In this document: positions 55,702-64,000 of the stretch, piece by piece
How positions within the stretch are numbered: the stretch's first letter is position 1
Layout of the letters: every line of letters begins with the position of its first letter
Source: an uncultured Clostridia bacterium
GTDB taxonomy: Bacteria > Bacillota > Clostridia > Christensenellales > Borkfalkiaceae
Length of the DNA stretch: 64,000 nt
Assembly (NCBI GenBank): GCA_947624225.1
Contig: CANQJF010000004.1
Span: 1-64,000, forward strand
Direction: 5' to 3'
Program-made: the position numbers and the translations under genes
The notes under the pieces: generated by a model
Told to the model about the DNA's origin: nothing
The model's database searches: none
What the model saw: the letters and a program-made list of their open reading frames with translations, nothing else

Positions 55702-56544
55702 ATGAATATCCAACTCACAGCAGACAGCACATGCGACCTCGGCCCTTATGTGGAAGAACGCGGGATCGGTATCATGCCCCTCTCCGTAATTCTCGGAGAG
55801 CAATCTTATCGCGACGGCGTTGACATCGTGCCGAAAGATATCTTCGATTACTATGAAAAGACGGGAGGACTTCCCAAGACCGCCGCACCGAGCATCGGCG
55901 ACTTCGAGGAGTTTTTCGGGAACTATGTGGAGGAGGGCAAGACGGTGATCCACTACAACATCTCGGCAAAATCTTCCTCTTCGCATGCGTATGCGGTCGA
56001 GGCGGCCAAAAAGTTCCCCGGGCGGGTCTATGTGGTGGATAGCAAGGCGCTCTCATCGGGGCAGGGGCTTCTCGTGATGAAAGCATCCGACATGCTCTCG
56101 GAGGGGAAAGAGGCCGAGGAGATCGTGGTGGTCACCAACGCGCTTCGCCCCAAGGTGAACACCTCCTTTATTCCGGATCGTCTCGACTATCTGTATAAGG
56201 GCGGAAGATGCTCGCGCATGACGATGTATGCCGCAAATGTGCTCAAAATCCATCCCCTCATCGAAATGCAGGACGGACAACTTGTTGCGGAGACTAAGTA
56301 TCGCGGCAGCATGCAGAAGTGCATCGACAAATATATCGATGATCTTGCCATAAAATATCCGGTATATGACAAGAGACGCTGTTTCATCACGCACAGCAGC
56401 GCCGACAAGGAGCTCGTGGAGTTTGCAAAGAAAAAAGTGGCGGAAAAGTTTGACTTCCAGGAGATCCTCGAAACGGTCGCCGGTTCCGTGATCACCGGGC
56501 ATTGCGGGCGGAATACGCTTGGCGTGCTCTTTATCGCAAAGTGA
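55702..56544 (+). CDS. DegV family (fatty-acid-binding) protein
   Basis: IQLTADSTCDLGPYVEERGIGIMPLSVILGEQSYRDGVDIVPKDIFDYYEKTGGLPKTAAPSIGDF...GHCGRNTLGVLFIAK. Confidence 0.93.
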   Translation: MNIQLTADSTCDLGPYVEERGIGIMPLSVILGEQSYRDGVDIVPKDIFDYYEKTGGLPKTAAPSIGDFEEFFGNYVEEGKTVIHYNISAKSSSSHAYAVEAAKKFPGRVYVVDSKALSSGQGLLVMKASDMLSEGKEAEEIVVVTNALRPKVNTSFIPDRLDYLYKGGRCSRMTMYAANVLKIHPLIEMQDGQLVAETKYRGSMQKCIDKYIDDLAIKYPVYDKRRCFITHSSADKELVEFAKKKVAEKFDFQEILETVAGSVITGHCGRNTLGVLFIAK

Positions 56545-56550
56545 GGGAGT

Positions 56551-57063
56551 ATGGAAAAGCTATATCGGGATGCAGACCTATGGGATTGCGTCATTCAGCG
56601 GCGTAAAATCCTTGCCGTATATTGGGCTGTTACGGCGGCGGTATTCGGGATATTTTTGGGATTTACGATCGGCTATACCCAGCTTCCGTATCAGGATCCC
56701 GCGGGGCCGTGGTTGATCGCAGCCACCTGTGTCGCAGTGGCAGCCTACCTGATTTTTGCGTTTCCTTTCATGGGGATCAAGTTCAAACGTTGCAATGCCT
56801 ACTGCAAAATGCTCAAATTTATCTCCGTCGGGCTCAAAGAGTACGCAGTGATGCCTTTCGAGGATATCGAAGATTGGGTCACGCACGACGGGGTGGATTG
56901 CAATGTCGCCGTGTTTGCGGTAAAAAACATAAAAAAAGATGAGCTTTTGCGTCGTCAGGTGTTTGTGGATGGCGAGAAAGAGTTCCCGCCCTTTGAAGTG
57001 GGAACGTCTGCACGGGTGATTTTGCAAGGCAATCTGCTCATTGAATACGAACTGCTCGATTGA
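56551..57063 (+). CDS. Conserved membrane protein, two TM helices, unknown function
   Basis: ILAVYWAVTAAVFGIFLGFTIGY... and WLIAATCVAVAAYLIFAFPFMGI. Confidence 0.7.
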   Translation: MEKLYRDADLWDCVIQRRKILAVYWAVTAAVFGIFLGFTIGYTQLPYQDPAGPWLIAATCVAVAAYLIFAFPFMGIKFKRCNAYCKMLKFISVGLKEYAVMPFEDIEDWVTHDGVDCNVAVFAVKNIKKDELLRRQVFVDGEKEFPPFEVGTSARVILQGNLLIEYELLD

Positions 57064-57121
57064 GCCGTAAGAGCCGTTTTTTCGGCAAAAATAAAAAACA
57101 ATCTCAAAGGAGTAACGGAAA

Positions 57122-58891
57122 ATGGAAAGAAAGGATGTACAGCAGAAATATAAGTGGCGTGTCGAGGACGTGTTCCCGAGCGACGAAGCATGGGAAGAGG
57201 CCTTTGCGAAACTTGACGGCATGATCAATTTTAAGCAATTTCGCGGCACGTTGAATACCGCCGAGAACATTCTTGCCTATTTTAAGGCGGAAGAGGAGTT
57301 CAGCATTGCGGCCATGCGCGTTTATCTCTATGCCTTTTTGAAGCATGACGAAGATGTGCGCATCACAAAATATAATTCGTACCTGGCCAAGATCATGTCT
57401 CTCTTGACGCGTGCGGGTGCCGAGACGGCGTTTGCAACCCCCGAACTCACGGCGCTATCGGAGGAGACGTTGGATGCGCTGATCGCCGATCCGAGGCTCA
57501 AAGATTACGATTATCTCCTCATGCGGACAAAGCAAAGCAAGCGGTATACGCTTTCCGAACGGGAGGAGATCATCTTGACGCAGGCAAGCGAGCCTCTCAG
57601 TGCGGCGGGCGATGTCTTTGAAATGTTAGACAATGCCGAGCTCGATCTTCCCGAGATGGAGTATGAGGGGAAAAAGCTCCGCTTGACGCACGGAATGTAT
57701 TCTGTCATCATGAACGGCAAGAACCGTGCAAAGCGGGAGGAGGCGTTCAAGCTCTACTATTCTGCCTATCGAAAGATTTTGAATACATTGGCCACGACTT
57801 ATTACGGGAACGTAAAGGCAGACATCTTCTACAAGACCGTGCGCGGCCATGAGAGCTGCCTGAAAAAGGCGCTGTTTGAGGAGGATGTGGATCCGAGCGT
57901 ATATGAGCGTCTGGTGGAGTGCGTCAATGCGGCAACGCCCGTGATGCACCGCTATATGGCGCTCCGCAAGAAAGTGATGGGGCTCGAAGAGATGCACATG
58001 TACGACATCTATCCCTCTTTGGTGGAGGATGCCGAATTGAAGCTCTCTTTCGAAGAGGCCTATGAACTGTGCATCAAGGGACTTGCCCCGCTCGGGGAAG
58101 AATATCTCGAACTCTTCAAGAAAGGGAGAGATGAGGGATGGATCGACGTGGAGGAGACGGACGGAAAGCGAAGCGGCGCTTATTCCATCGGCATCTATGG
58201 GAATCACCCGTTCGTCCTCTTGAACTATCGCCCGACCACGCACGACGTATTCACCATCGCTCATGAGATGGGCCATTCCCTGCATTCCTACTATTCCAAC
58301 ACGTTTGAGCCGTATTCGAAGTCGGATTACCGCATCTTTGTGGCCGAAGTCGCCTCGACCGTCAACGAGGTGCTCCTCCTCAAATATCTCTTAAAGACCA
58401 CGGAGGACGGGCAACTTCAAAAGTATCTTCTCAACTACTTCCTCGACATGATCCGCACGACGCTCTTCCGTCAAACACAGTTTGCGGAGTTCGAAGAGAA
58501 AGCGCATGCGCTTGCAGAGAGCGGCGAGCCCTTGAACAAGGATAACTTGTCCGCACTCTATCTGGATCTCAACAAGAAGTACTATGGGGACGCCGTCGTG
58601 CACGATGAAGAAATTTCTTTCGAGTGGGCGCGCATTCCGCACTTCTATCGCTCATTCTATGTGTACAAGTATGCGACGGGGATCACTGCCGCCATTTGTA
58701 TTGCCAACCGCATCATTGAGGAGGGGGAAAAGGCCGTTGAGGACTACAAGCGCTTCCTGAAAGGGGGCTGTTCGACGGATCCCGTATCTCTTCTCAAACT
58801 CGCCGGGGCAGATCTCACGACGGAAAAACCTTTCAAGGCCGCGCTCGCCGAGTTTGAAGCCGCGCTCGAACGTTTCGAGAAGCTGTCGTAA
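57122..58891 (+). CDS. pepF: Oligoendopeptidase F (M3 family)
   Basis: WRVEDVFPSDEAWEEAF...HDVFTIAHEMGHSLHSYYSNTFEPY (HEXXH)... Confidence 0.95.
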   Translation: MERKDVQQKYKWRVEDVFPSDEAWEEAFAKLDGMINFKQFRGTLNTAENILAYFKAEEEFSIAAMRVYLYAFLKHDEDVRITKYNSYLAKIMSLLTRAGAETAFATPELTALSEETLDALIADPRLKDYDYLLMRTKQSKRYTLSEREEIILTQASEPLSAAGDVFEMLDNAELDLPEMEYEGKKLRLTHGMYSVIMNGKNRAKREEAFKLYYSAYRKILNTLATTYYGNVKADIFYKTVRGHESCLKKALFEEDVDPSVYERLVECVNAATPVMHRYMALRKKVMGLEEMHMYDIYPSLVEDAELKLSFEEAYELCIKGLAPLGEEYLELFKKGRDEGWIDVEETDGKRSGAYSIGIYGNHPFVLLNYRPTTHDVFTIAHEMGHSLHSYYSNTFEPYSKSDYRIFVAEVASTVNEVLLLKYLLKTTEDGQLQKYLLNYFLDMIRTTLFRQTQFAEFEEKAHALAESGEPLNKDNLSALYLDLNKKYYGDAVVHDEEISFEWARIPHFYRSFYVYKYATGITAAICIANRIIEEGEKAVEDYKRFLKGGCSTDPVSLLKLAGADLTTEKPFKAALAEFEAALERFEKLS

Positions 58892-58914
58892 TTTTCTTCA
58901 AAGGGGGTCGATCC

Positions 58915-60360
58915 ATGCCGAATAACCAGATGCCGCACACGCTCGATGCGGAGGCGGCCTTGCTCGGTTGCCTCATCCTTGACGAAGAGGTGCAAACGGA
59001 TGTTTTGGAAGCGCTCAGGGAAGAGGACTTTTATCAAGAGTCACACAGGCTGATTTTGGATGCGATGAAGCGCATCACCGCTGCCCACAAGACGGTAGAC
59101 ACAGTCACGCTGATCGATCAATTGACGCGCGACGGCACTTTGGAGCGTGCGGGCGGCCTGCAAGCCGTCATCGATCTTTCAGGCAACCTTCCCTCGGTCG
59201 CGAACTACAAGCAGTATTTTTCCATCGTGCGCAGGGATGCCGTCAACAGGTCGCTCATCCGTGCCTCCCGCGACATTGCGGAGAACAGCGCCAAGTCGCC
59301 CGAGGAGCGGTCTGCCATAGATTTTGCGGAGAAAAAGATATTCGATATCTCTCAGCAGGAGGATGGGAACACACTTTCCGACCTCTCCGACGGCGTCATT
59401 CTCTCGCAAATCATCGATAAGTTTGAACAGATCGAGCACGATCCGACGGTCTTTCGCGGGTTAGAGACGGGGTTTTCACACCTCGACCAGATCACGCACG
59501 GTCTCCAAAAGGGGAGCCTCGTCATCATTGCCGCCCGTCCCGGGATGGGCAAGACTTCGCTTGCGATGAATATCGTGGAGTATGCCTGCCTTAGAAAAGG
59601 GAACGTTGCGGCCGTATTTTCCCTTGAAATGCCGCGCTCGGAGATCACGCAGAGGCTGCTTTGCGCCTATGCCGAGACGAGTATGGAGCAGGCGCTCTCC
59701 GGAACGCTCAGAGGATCGGATTGGAAAAACCTCCTCGCCGCGAGCGACAGGTTGCGCGCGAGTAAAATTTATATCGACGACTCTTCGAGCATCAAGCCGT
59801 CGGAGATCTTGTCGAAGTGCAGAAGATTAAAGGCGGCAGAGGGGAAGTTGGACCTTGTCATGATCGACTACATCCAGCTCATGCAGAGCGATGAGCGCAT
59901 GGGCGGCGGGGAGTTCAACCGGCAACAGGAGATCGCTTCCATTACAAGATTTTTAAAGATCATGGCCAAGGAGCTCGATGTGCCGGTGATCGCGCTCTCC
60001 CAGCTCAGGCGCATCCAGACAAAGGAGCCGCAACTTTCCGACCTCCGCGAGTCGGGCGCCATCGAGCAGGATGCCGACCTCGTCATGTTCATCAACCGCC
60101 CCGATGTCGGTGCGACCTCCGAGGAGATGGCAAAGGGGGGGATCGTGAAAGGCGGGGCCTATTTGCAGATCGCAAAGCACAGAAACGGTCGGTCGGATGT
60201 CCGCATTCAATTGCGCTTCATCGGCGAGACGACCAAGTTTATCGAGGTTGAGGATCAAGGCAAGCCGCGCGAGGAGCCCGTTTACGGAAAGAAAAAACCC
60301 GAGCTCGCGGATCCCGACGATGCCTTTCCGGGCGGGGAGGATGACCTTCCTTTCGACTGA
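58915..60360 (+). CDS. dnaB: Replicative DNA helicase DnaB
   Basis: MPHTLDAEAALLGCLILDEEVQTDVLEALREEDFYQESHRLILDAMKRI...LVIIAARPGMGKTSLAMNIVEYAC...DLVMIDYIQLM. Confidence 0.96.
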   Translation: MPNNQMPHTLDAEAALLGCLILDEEVQTDVLEALREEDFYQESHRLILDAMKRITAAHKTVDTVTLIDQLTRDGTLERAGGLQAVIDLSGNLPSVANYKQYFSIVRRDAVNRSLIRASRDIAENSAKSPEERSAIDFAEKKIFDISQQEDGNTLSDLSDGVILSQIIDKFEQIEHDPTVFRGLETGFSHLDQITHGLQKGSLVIIAARPGMGKTSLAMNIVEYACLRKGNVAAVFSLEMPRSEITQRLLCAYAETSMEQALSGTLRGSDWKNLLAASDRLRASKIYIDDSSSIKPSEILSKCRRLKAAEGKLDLVMIDYIQLMQSDERMGGGEFNRQQEIASITRFLKIMAKELDVPVIALSQLRRIQTKEPQLSDLRESGAIEQDADLVMFINRPDVGATSEEMAKGGIVKGGAYLQIAKHRNGRSDVRIQLRFIGETTKFIEVEDQGKPREEPVYGKKKPELADPDDAFPGGEDDLPFD

Positions 60361-60371
60361 GGGAATGAGCT

Positions 60372-61367
60372 ATGCAAACGAAGATTTTGAGCCCCTCCCG
60401 CGAGTGGCTCGAACTTGCAAAGAAATATATCCAAGCGGGCGAGGTCGTTGCTTTCCACACCGAGACGGTGTACGGCTTGGGCGCCGACGCCTTTTCGGAT
60501 GAGGCCGTGCAGAAGATCTATGCCCTCAAAGGGAGGCCCTCCGACAATCCGCTGATCGTGCATGTCCACAGAGAGTATGACATCGCACGGCTCATCGACG
60601 GAGAGCCGCCGTATGCGGCGTCACTTCGGAGTGCATTTCTCCCCGGGCCGCTCACCATGGTATATCCGTCTACGGGAAAGGTATCGAAATATGTCTCATG
60701 CGGGTTGAATACGCTCGCCATCCGCGTTCCCTCGTCGCCTGCGGCGCAAGCGTTTTTGCGCGAAGTAGACCTGCCCATTGCAGCTCCCAGCGCAAACATC
60801 TCCAAGCACGTTTCGCCCGTCACCGCGCGGCATGTCTATGACGATTTTAACGGGAAGATCCCGCTCATTCTCGACGGCGGCGCCTGCAATGGCGGGATCG
60901 AGAGCACCGTCCTCGATTGCACGGGGGAGATCCCCGTCATTTTGCGGGAAGGGCTCGTCACGCGGGAAATGATCGCGTCTGTCGCCGGAGATTGCGGCAT
61001 CTACAAGATGAAAGAGGGGGAGAAGCCCAAGAGCCCGGGCATGGCATACAAGCACTATTCCCCCCGTTGCAAGACGGCATATTTCATTGCCGAGGCGCTG
61101 GAAGATGCAATTGCGTGCTACGAGGCCGAGGTAAAGAGCGGCGCTCCCTGTTTTTTGTGCGAGACCGCGGTTTGCGCCCGTTTGAACGGATATGAGACGC
61201 TCGATTTGGGTGGAACGCCCGAGGAGATGGCGCGCCGCCTGTATATGCTTCTCAGAAAGGGGGAGCGGCAGGCAACGCTTCTCATCGGCATCGAGCCGTC
61301 GGAGCACGGCGGAGTTATGGCGGGCGTCTTGAATCGCCTGCACCGCGCCTTTGGGGTGAATGTATGA
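60372..61367 (+). CDS. tsaC: L-threonylcarbamoyladenylate synthase (Sua5/YwlC)
   Basis: GEVVAFHTETVYGLGADAFSDEAVQKIYALKGRPSDNPLIVHV...KSPGMAYKHYSPRC. Confidence 0.94.
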   Translation: MQTKILSPSREWLELAKKYIQAGEVVAFHTETVYGLGADAFSDEAVQKIYALKGRPSDNPLIVHVHREYDIARLIDGEPPYAASLRSAFLPGPLTMVYPSTGKVSKYVSCGLNTLAIRVPSSPAAQAFLREVDLPIAAPSANISKHVSPVTARHVYDDFNGKIPLILDGGACNGGIESTVLDCTGEIPVILREGLVTREMIASVAGDCGIYKMKEGEKPKSPGMAYKHYSPRCKTAYFIAEALEDAIACYEAEVKSGAPCFLCETAVCARLNGYETLDLGGTPEEMARRLYMLLRKGERQATLLIGIEPSEHGGVMAGVLNRLHRAFGVNV

Positions 61368-61831
61368 AACACAAAAAAATCGTCTTTGTGTGCACGGGCA
61401 ACACCTGCCGTTCTCCCATGGCGGAGGCCGCCCTGAGGCAGGAGTTGAAGAGAAAGAAAATCGGATGGTATCGGGTCTCCTCGGCGGGGCTTGCAACGCA
61501 AGAGGGGATACCCATGTCCGAAAACAGCCGACGCGCGCTGACCGAAGCGGGCATTCCTTTTGACGAAGCGTTCGGTTCGCATCAACTCACTGAGAGGGAG
61601 CTCCGGGAAGCGGATACCGTCATCTGTATGACGTCGTCGCAACACAGAAAACTCGCGGGATATTCCAATGTCACGAGCTTCACCGCACTGTGCGGCATAG
61701 AGATCCCCGATCCATACGGCCAAGGGATCGAGATATATCGGGCGACGCTGCGCGCGATCCGCGCCTGCCTGCCAAAAATCATTGCGGAATATTGTCCGCC
61801 CATCAATCAAAAAAAAGGAGAAGAATCATGA
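61364..61831 (+). CDS. ywlE: Low-molecular-weight phosphatase, YwlE-like (protein-arginine phosphatase signature)
   Basis: KIVFVCTGNTCRSPMAEAALRQELKRK; CTGNTCRS with Thr; context tsaC-ywlE-rpiB; ATGA overlap. Confidence 0.8.
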   Translation: MKHKKIVFVCTGNTCRSPMAEAALRQELKRKKIGWYRVSSAGLATQEGIPMSENSRRALTEAGIPFDEAFGSHQLTERELREADTVICMTSSQHRKLAGYSNVTSFTALCGIEIPDPYGQGIEIYRATLRAIRACLPKIIAEYCPPINQKKGEES

Positions 61832-62280
61832 AAATTGCTTTCGCATGCGATCACGGTGGACTCACGCTCAAAAATCATCTGATCGGATATCTCAAAAAAG
61901 AGGGATATGAAATTTACGATTTCGGGACCAAGACGTACGACTCGTGCGACTACCCCGATTTCGGCATTGCAGCCGCCGAGGCGGTGGCAAAAGGGGAGTT
62001 TGAGCGGGGGATTGTCGTCTGCACCACCGGGATCGGGATCTCGATTGCGGCAAATAAGATCCCCGGCATCCGCTGTGCGCTCTGCACCGAACCGCTGTCG
62101 GCGCGCATGACCCGACTTCACAACGATGCGAACATGCTTGCGCTCGGCGGGGGATTCACGGGACCCAACTTGGCGGTCGAGATCGTGAAGAACTTCCTTG
62201 AAACGCCTTTCTCGGGGGAGGCGAAGCATCAGCGGCGAATTGATAAGATAGCGGCCGTTGAACAGAAATATAAGAAGTAA
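61828..62280 (+). CDS. rpiB: Ribose 5-phosphate isomerase B
   Basis: MKIAFACDHGGLTLKNHLIGYLKKEGYEIYDFGTKTYDSCDYPDFGIAAAEAVAKGEFERGIVVCTTGIGISIAANKIPGIRCALC. Confidence 0.95.
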   Translation: MKIAFACDHGGLTLKNHLIGYLKKEGYEIYDFGTKTYDSCDYPDFGIAAAEAVAKGEFERGIVVCTTGIGISIAANKIPGIRCALCTEPLSARMTRLHNDANMLALGGGFTGPNLAVEIVKNFLETPFSGEAKHQRRIDKIAAVEQKYKK

Positions 62281-62315
62281 TATGTCTGACATAATACCAT
62301 GCTGAACCGTTTGGA
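62268..62315 (-). repeat. Dispersed palindromic intergenic repeat, copy D (reverse orientation)
   Basis: gaagtaatatgtctgacataataccatgc; reverse complement gcatggtattatgtcagacatattacttc. Confidence 0.7.
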
Positions 62316-62326
62316 GTGGCTCTATT

Positions 62327-63865
62327 ATGAAGAATCAAGCCTTGCGCGGCAAACTCAGAGAATCTTTGACTTCGATTTTGCCCATAGCGCTTATCATTAT
62401 TGCACTTGCGCTCACATTTACGCCCCTTGACAGCGGCAATTTTGTCCTGTTTCTGCTGGGGGTCGTCCTGCTCATTTTCGGGATGGGGCTCTTTACGCAG
62501 GGCGCCGATATGTCCATGCTGGTCATCGGCGAAAAGATCGGTTCCTCCATCACCAAGACGCGAAAGGTTTGGCTCATTGCGCTCGTCGCATTTGTCATCG
62601 GGATCATCGTCACGGTCGCGGAGCCCGATCTGCAAATTCTCGCCGAACAAGTCCCCGCCATTGCGGAAAAGACGCCGCTGGGGAATTATCTCTTGATCTT
62701 CACCGTTGCGGTGGGGGTGGGGATCTTTCTCACGATTGCCATGTTGCGGATCGTGCTACATATTCGTCTCTCCTATCTCTTGATCGGTTTCTATGCGCTT
62801 GCCTTTGTGCTCAGCGTCTTTGTGTCTCCCTCCTTTTGGGCCGTCTCGTTTGATGCCGGAGGTGTGACGACGGGGCCGATGACGGTTCCCTTTATCATTT
62901 CCCTCGGCGTCGGTGTCGCCTCATTGCGTGCGGGCGAAGGGCAGGATGACTCTTTCGGCCTCGTCTCGCTTGCCAGCGTTGGACCTATCATCACGGTGTT
63001 GACGCTCGGTATCATCTTTCAAGTCAACGGGCTCGATTATCCGTATGCCGTCATCGAGGCTCCCGAGACCACCCGAAACGTACTTTATTCTTATGTCGAG
63101 GGATTGATCGACTATTCAAAAGAGGTCGCCGTCGCCATCTCGCCCATCATTCTCTTTTTCCTGCTCTTTCAGATTTTCAGCAGGTCCTTTCAAAGGAGAA
63201 GCGTGGTTCGTATCTTCATCGGATTTTTGTATACGTTTGTGGGGCTGGTCCTCTTTCTCGCGGGAGCCAATGTGGGATTTATGCCGATCGGGCGAAGCAT
63301 CGGTGAGGTGCTTGCAACCTTGTGGGGCGGTTGGCTGTTGATACCCATCGGCATGCTCATCGGTTATTTTGTCGTGGCCGCGGAACCTGCCGTACATGTC
63401 TTGAATAAACAGGTGGAACGCATGTCTGCGGGTGCCATCAGTGCCTCATCCATGAAGCGTGCGCTCTGCATCGGCGTCTGCATCTCATTGGGCCTCGCCA
63501 TGGCGCGCATTTTGACGGGGATCAACATCATGTGGGTCCTCATCCCCGGCTATGCGCTCGCTCTACTTTTGACGTTCTTCACTCCGCCCGTTTTTACCGG
63601 TATTGCCTTTGACTCGGGCGGTGTCGCGAGCGGCGCCATGGTCTCCTCCTTTGTTCTTCCGCTTGCCATCGGTGCATGCTACACCTTGAACGGCGGAGAC
63701 ACTTCGTTTATCATGACACAGGCATTCGGATGCGTGGCATTTGTTGCATTGACGCCGCTGATATCCATTCAAATTTTGGGGATCGGCTATCGTCTCAAAA
63801 CGAGAAAAATCAAGCACAACTTCCTCACGGCGGAGGAAAAGATCCTGGTATACGAGGTGGATTGA
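62327..63865 (+). CDS. DUF1538 family membrane protein
   Basis: Two homologous TM halves, e.g. GMGLFTQGADMSMLVIGEKIGSSI...VAEPDLQILAEQVPAI and VVAAEPAVHVLNKQVERMSAG; FDAGGVTTGPMTVPFI / FDSGGVASGAMVSSFV. Confidence 0.85.
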   Translation: MKNQALRGKLRESLTSILPIALIIIALALTFTPLDSGNFVLFLLGVVLLIFGMGLFTQGADMSMLVIGEKIGSSITKTRKVWLIALVAFVIGIIVTVAEPDLQILAEQVPAIAEKTPLGNYLLIFTVAVGVGIFLTIAMLRIVLHIRLSYLLIGFYALAFVLSVFVSPSFWAVSFDAGGVTTGPMTVPFIISLGVGVASLRAGEGQDDSFGLVSLASVGPIITVLTLGIIFQVNGLDYPYAVIEAPETTRNVLYSYVEGLIDYSKEVAVAISPIILFFLLFQIFSRSFQRRSVVRIFIGFLYTFVGLVLFLAGANVGFMPIGRSIGEVLATLWGGWLLIPIGMLIGYFVVAAEPAVHVLNKQVERMSAGAISASSMKRALCIGVCISLGLAMARILTGINIMWVLIPGYALALLLTFFTPPVFTGIAFDSGGVASGAMVSSFVLPLAIGACYTLNGGDTSFIMTQAFGCVAFVALTPLISIQILGIGYRLKTRKIKHNFLTAEEKILVYEVD

Positions 63866-64000
63866 TGTTCAAACGCAAGGCATCACGGGAGGAAGAAACA
63901 AACAAAAAAACACCCGCCGCCGCTCCCATATCGCGGACGCCTTTGGTGGCGAAAGTGGGAGAACGGGTGGGCGTCGTCAGGCCGCAAGAGCAGCGGGGGC
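63865..64000 (+). CDS. Partial CDS, product unknown (runs off window)
   Basis: ATG overlapping the DUF1538 stop region; MFKRKASREEETNKKTPAAAPISRTPLVAKVGERVGVVRPQEQRG open to window end. Confidence 0.55.
   Translation, partial: MFKRKASREEETNKKTPAAAPISRTPLVAKVGERVGVVRPQEQRG

Noticed and set aside
1-64000. CRISPR arrays, tRNA/rRNA genes, prophage or transposase genes
   Set aside because: None recognised on either strand; the only periodic repeats are the intragenic surface-protein units and the 120-bp intergenic duplication.

Overview
The 64 kb window reads as a bacterial chromosome segment from an anaerobic, spore-forming-type Firmicute (Clostridia-like). Support for this: spoIIGA-sigE-sigG, a T-box thrS leader, an infC/L20-type leader, and DapL-type lysine genes. 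No CRISPR array, tRNA, rRNA or transposase was recognised. About 8-64 kb is mostly dense housekeeping: purH, sdaA, coaX, hom, leuS, thrS, infC-rpmI-rplT, purA, dapF, pyrG, dapL, malQ, mscL, sbcDC, lepB, pepF, dnaB, tsaC, ywlE-like, rpiB. About 1-12 kb is accessory: the 3' part of a giant repeat surface protein, a G-rich duplicated intergenic repeat, and a TetR-controlled redox gene run. That run contains a cytosolic flavodoxin and a paralogous lipoprotein-anchored flavodoxin fused to InlB and BspA-like LRR modules. Main leads: (1) the surface-exposed flavodoxin fusion and its operon; (2) a four-copy dispersed intergenic repeat, core about GCATAGTATTnTGTCAnACATAGTA; (3) a roughly 240-nt structured leader upstream of a pantothenate-type ECF S component and coaX; (4) a HEPN-like RNAIVH motif (RX4H) fused to tandem CBS domains; (5) a DnaD protein fused to the zinc-finger N-domain of a DnaC-type loader without its ATPase; (6) promoters abutting start codons (apparent leaderless mRNAs), including a shared motif upstream of a YtxC-like and a YmxH-like sporulation gene. 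All product calls come from reading translations by eye; no database search was run.
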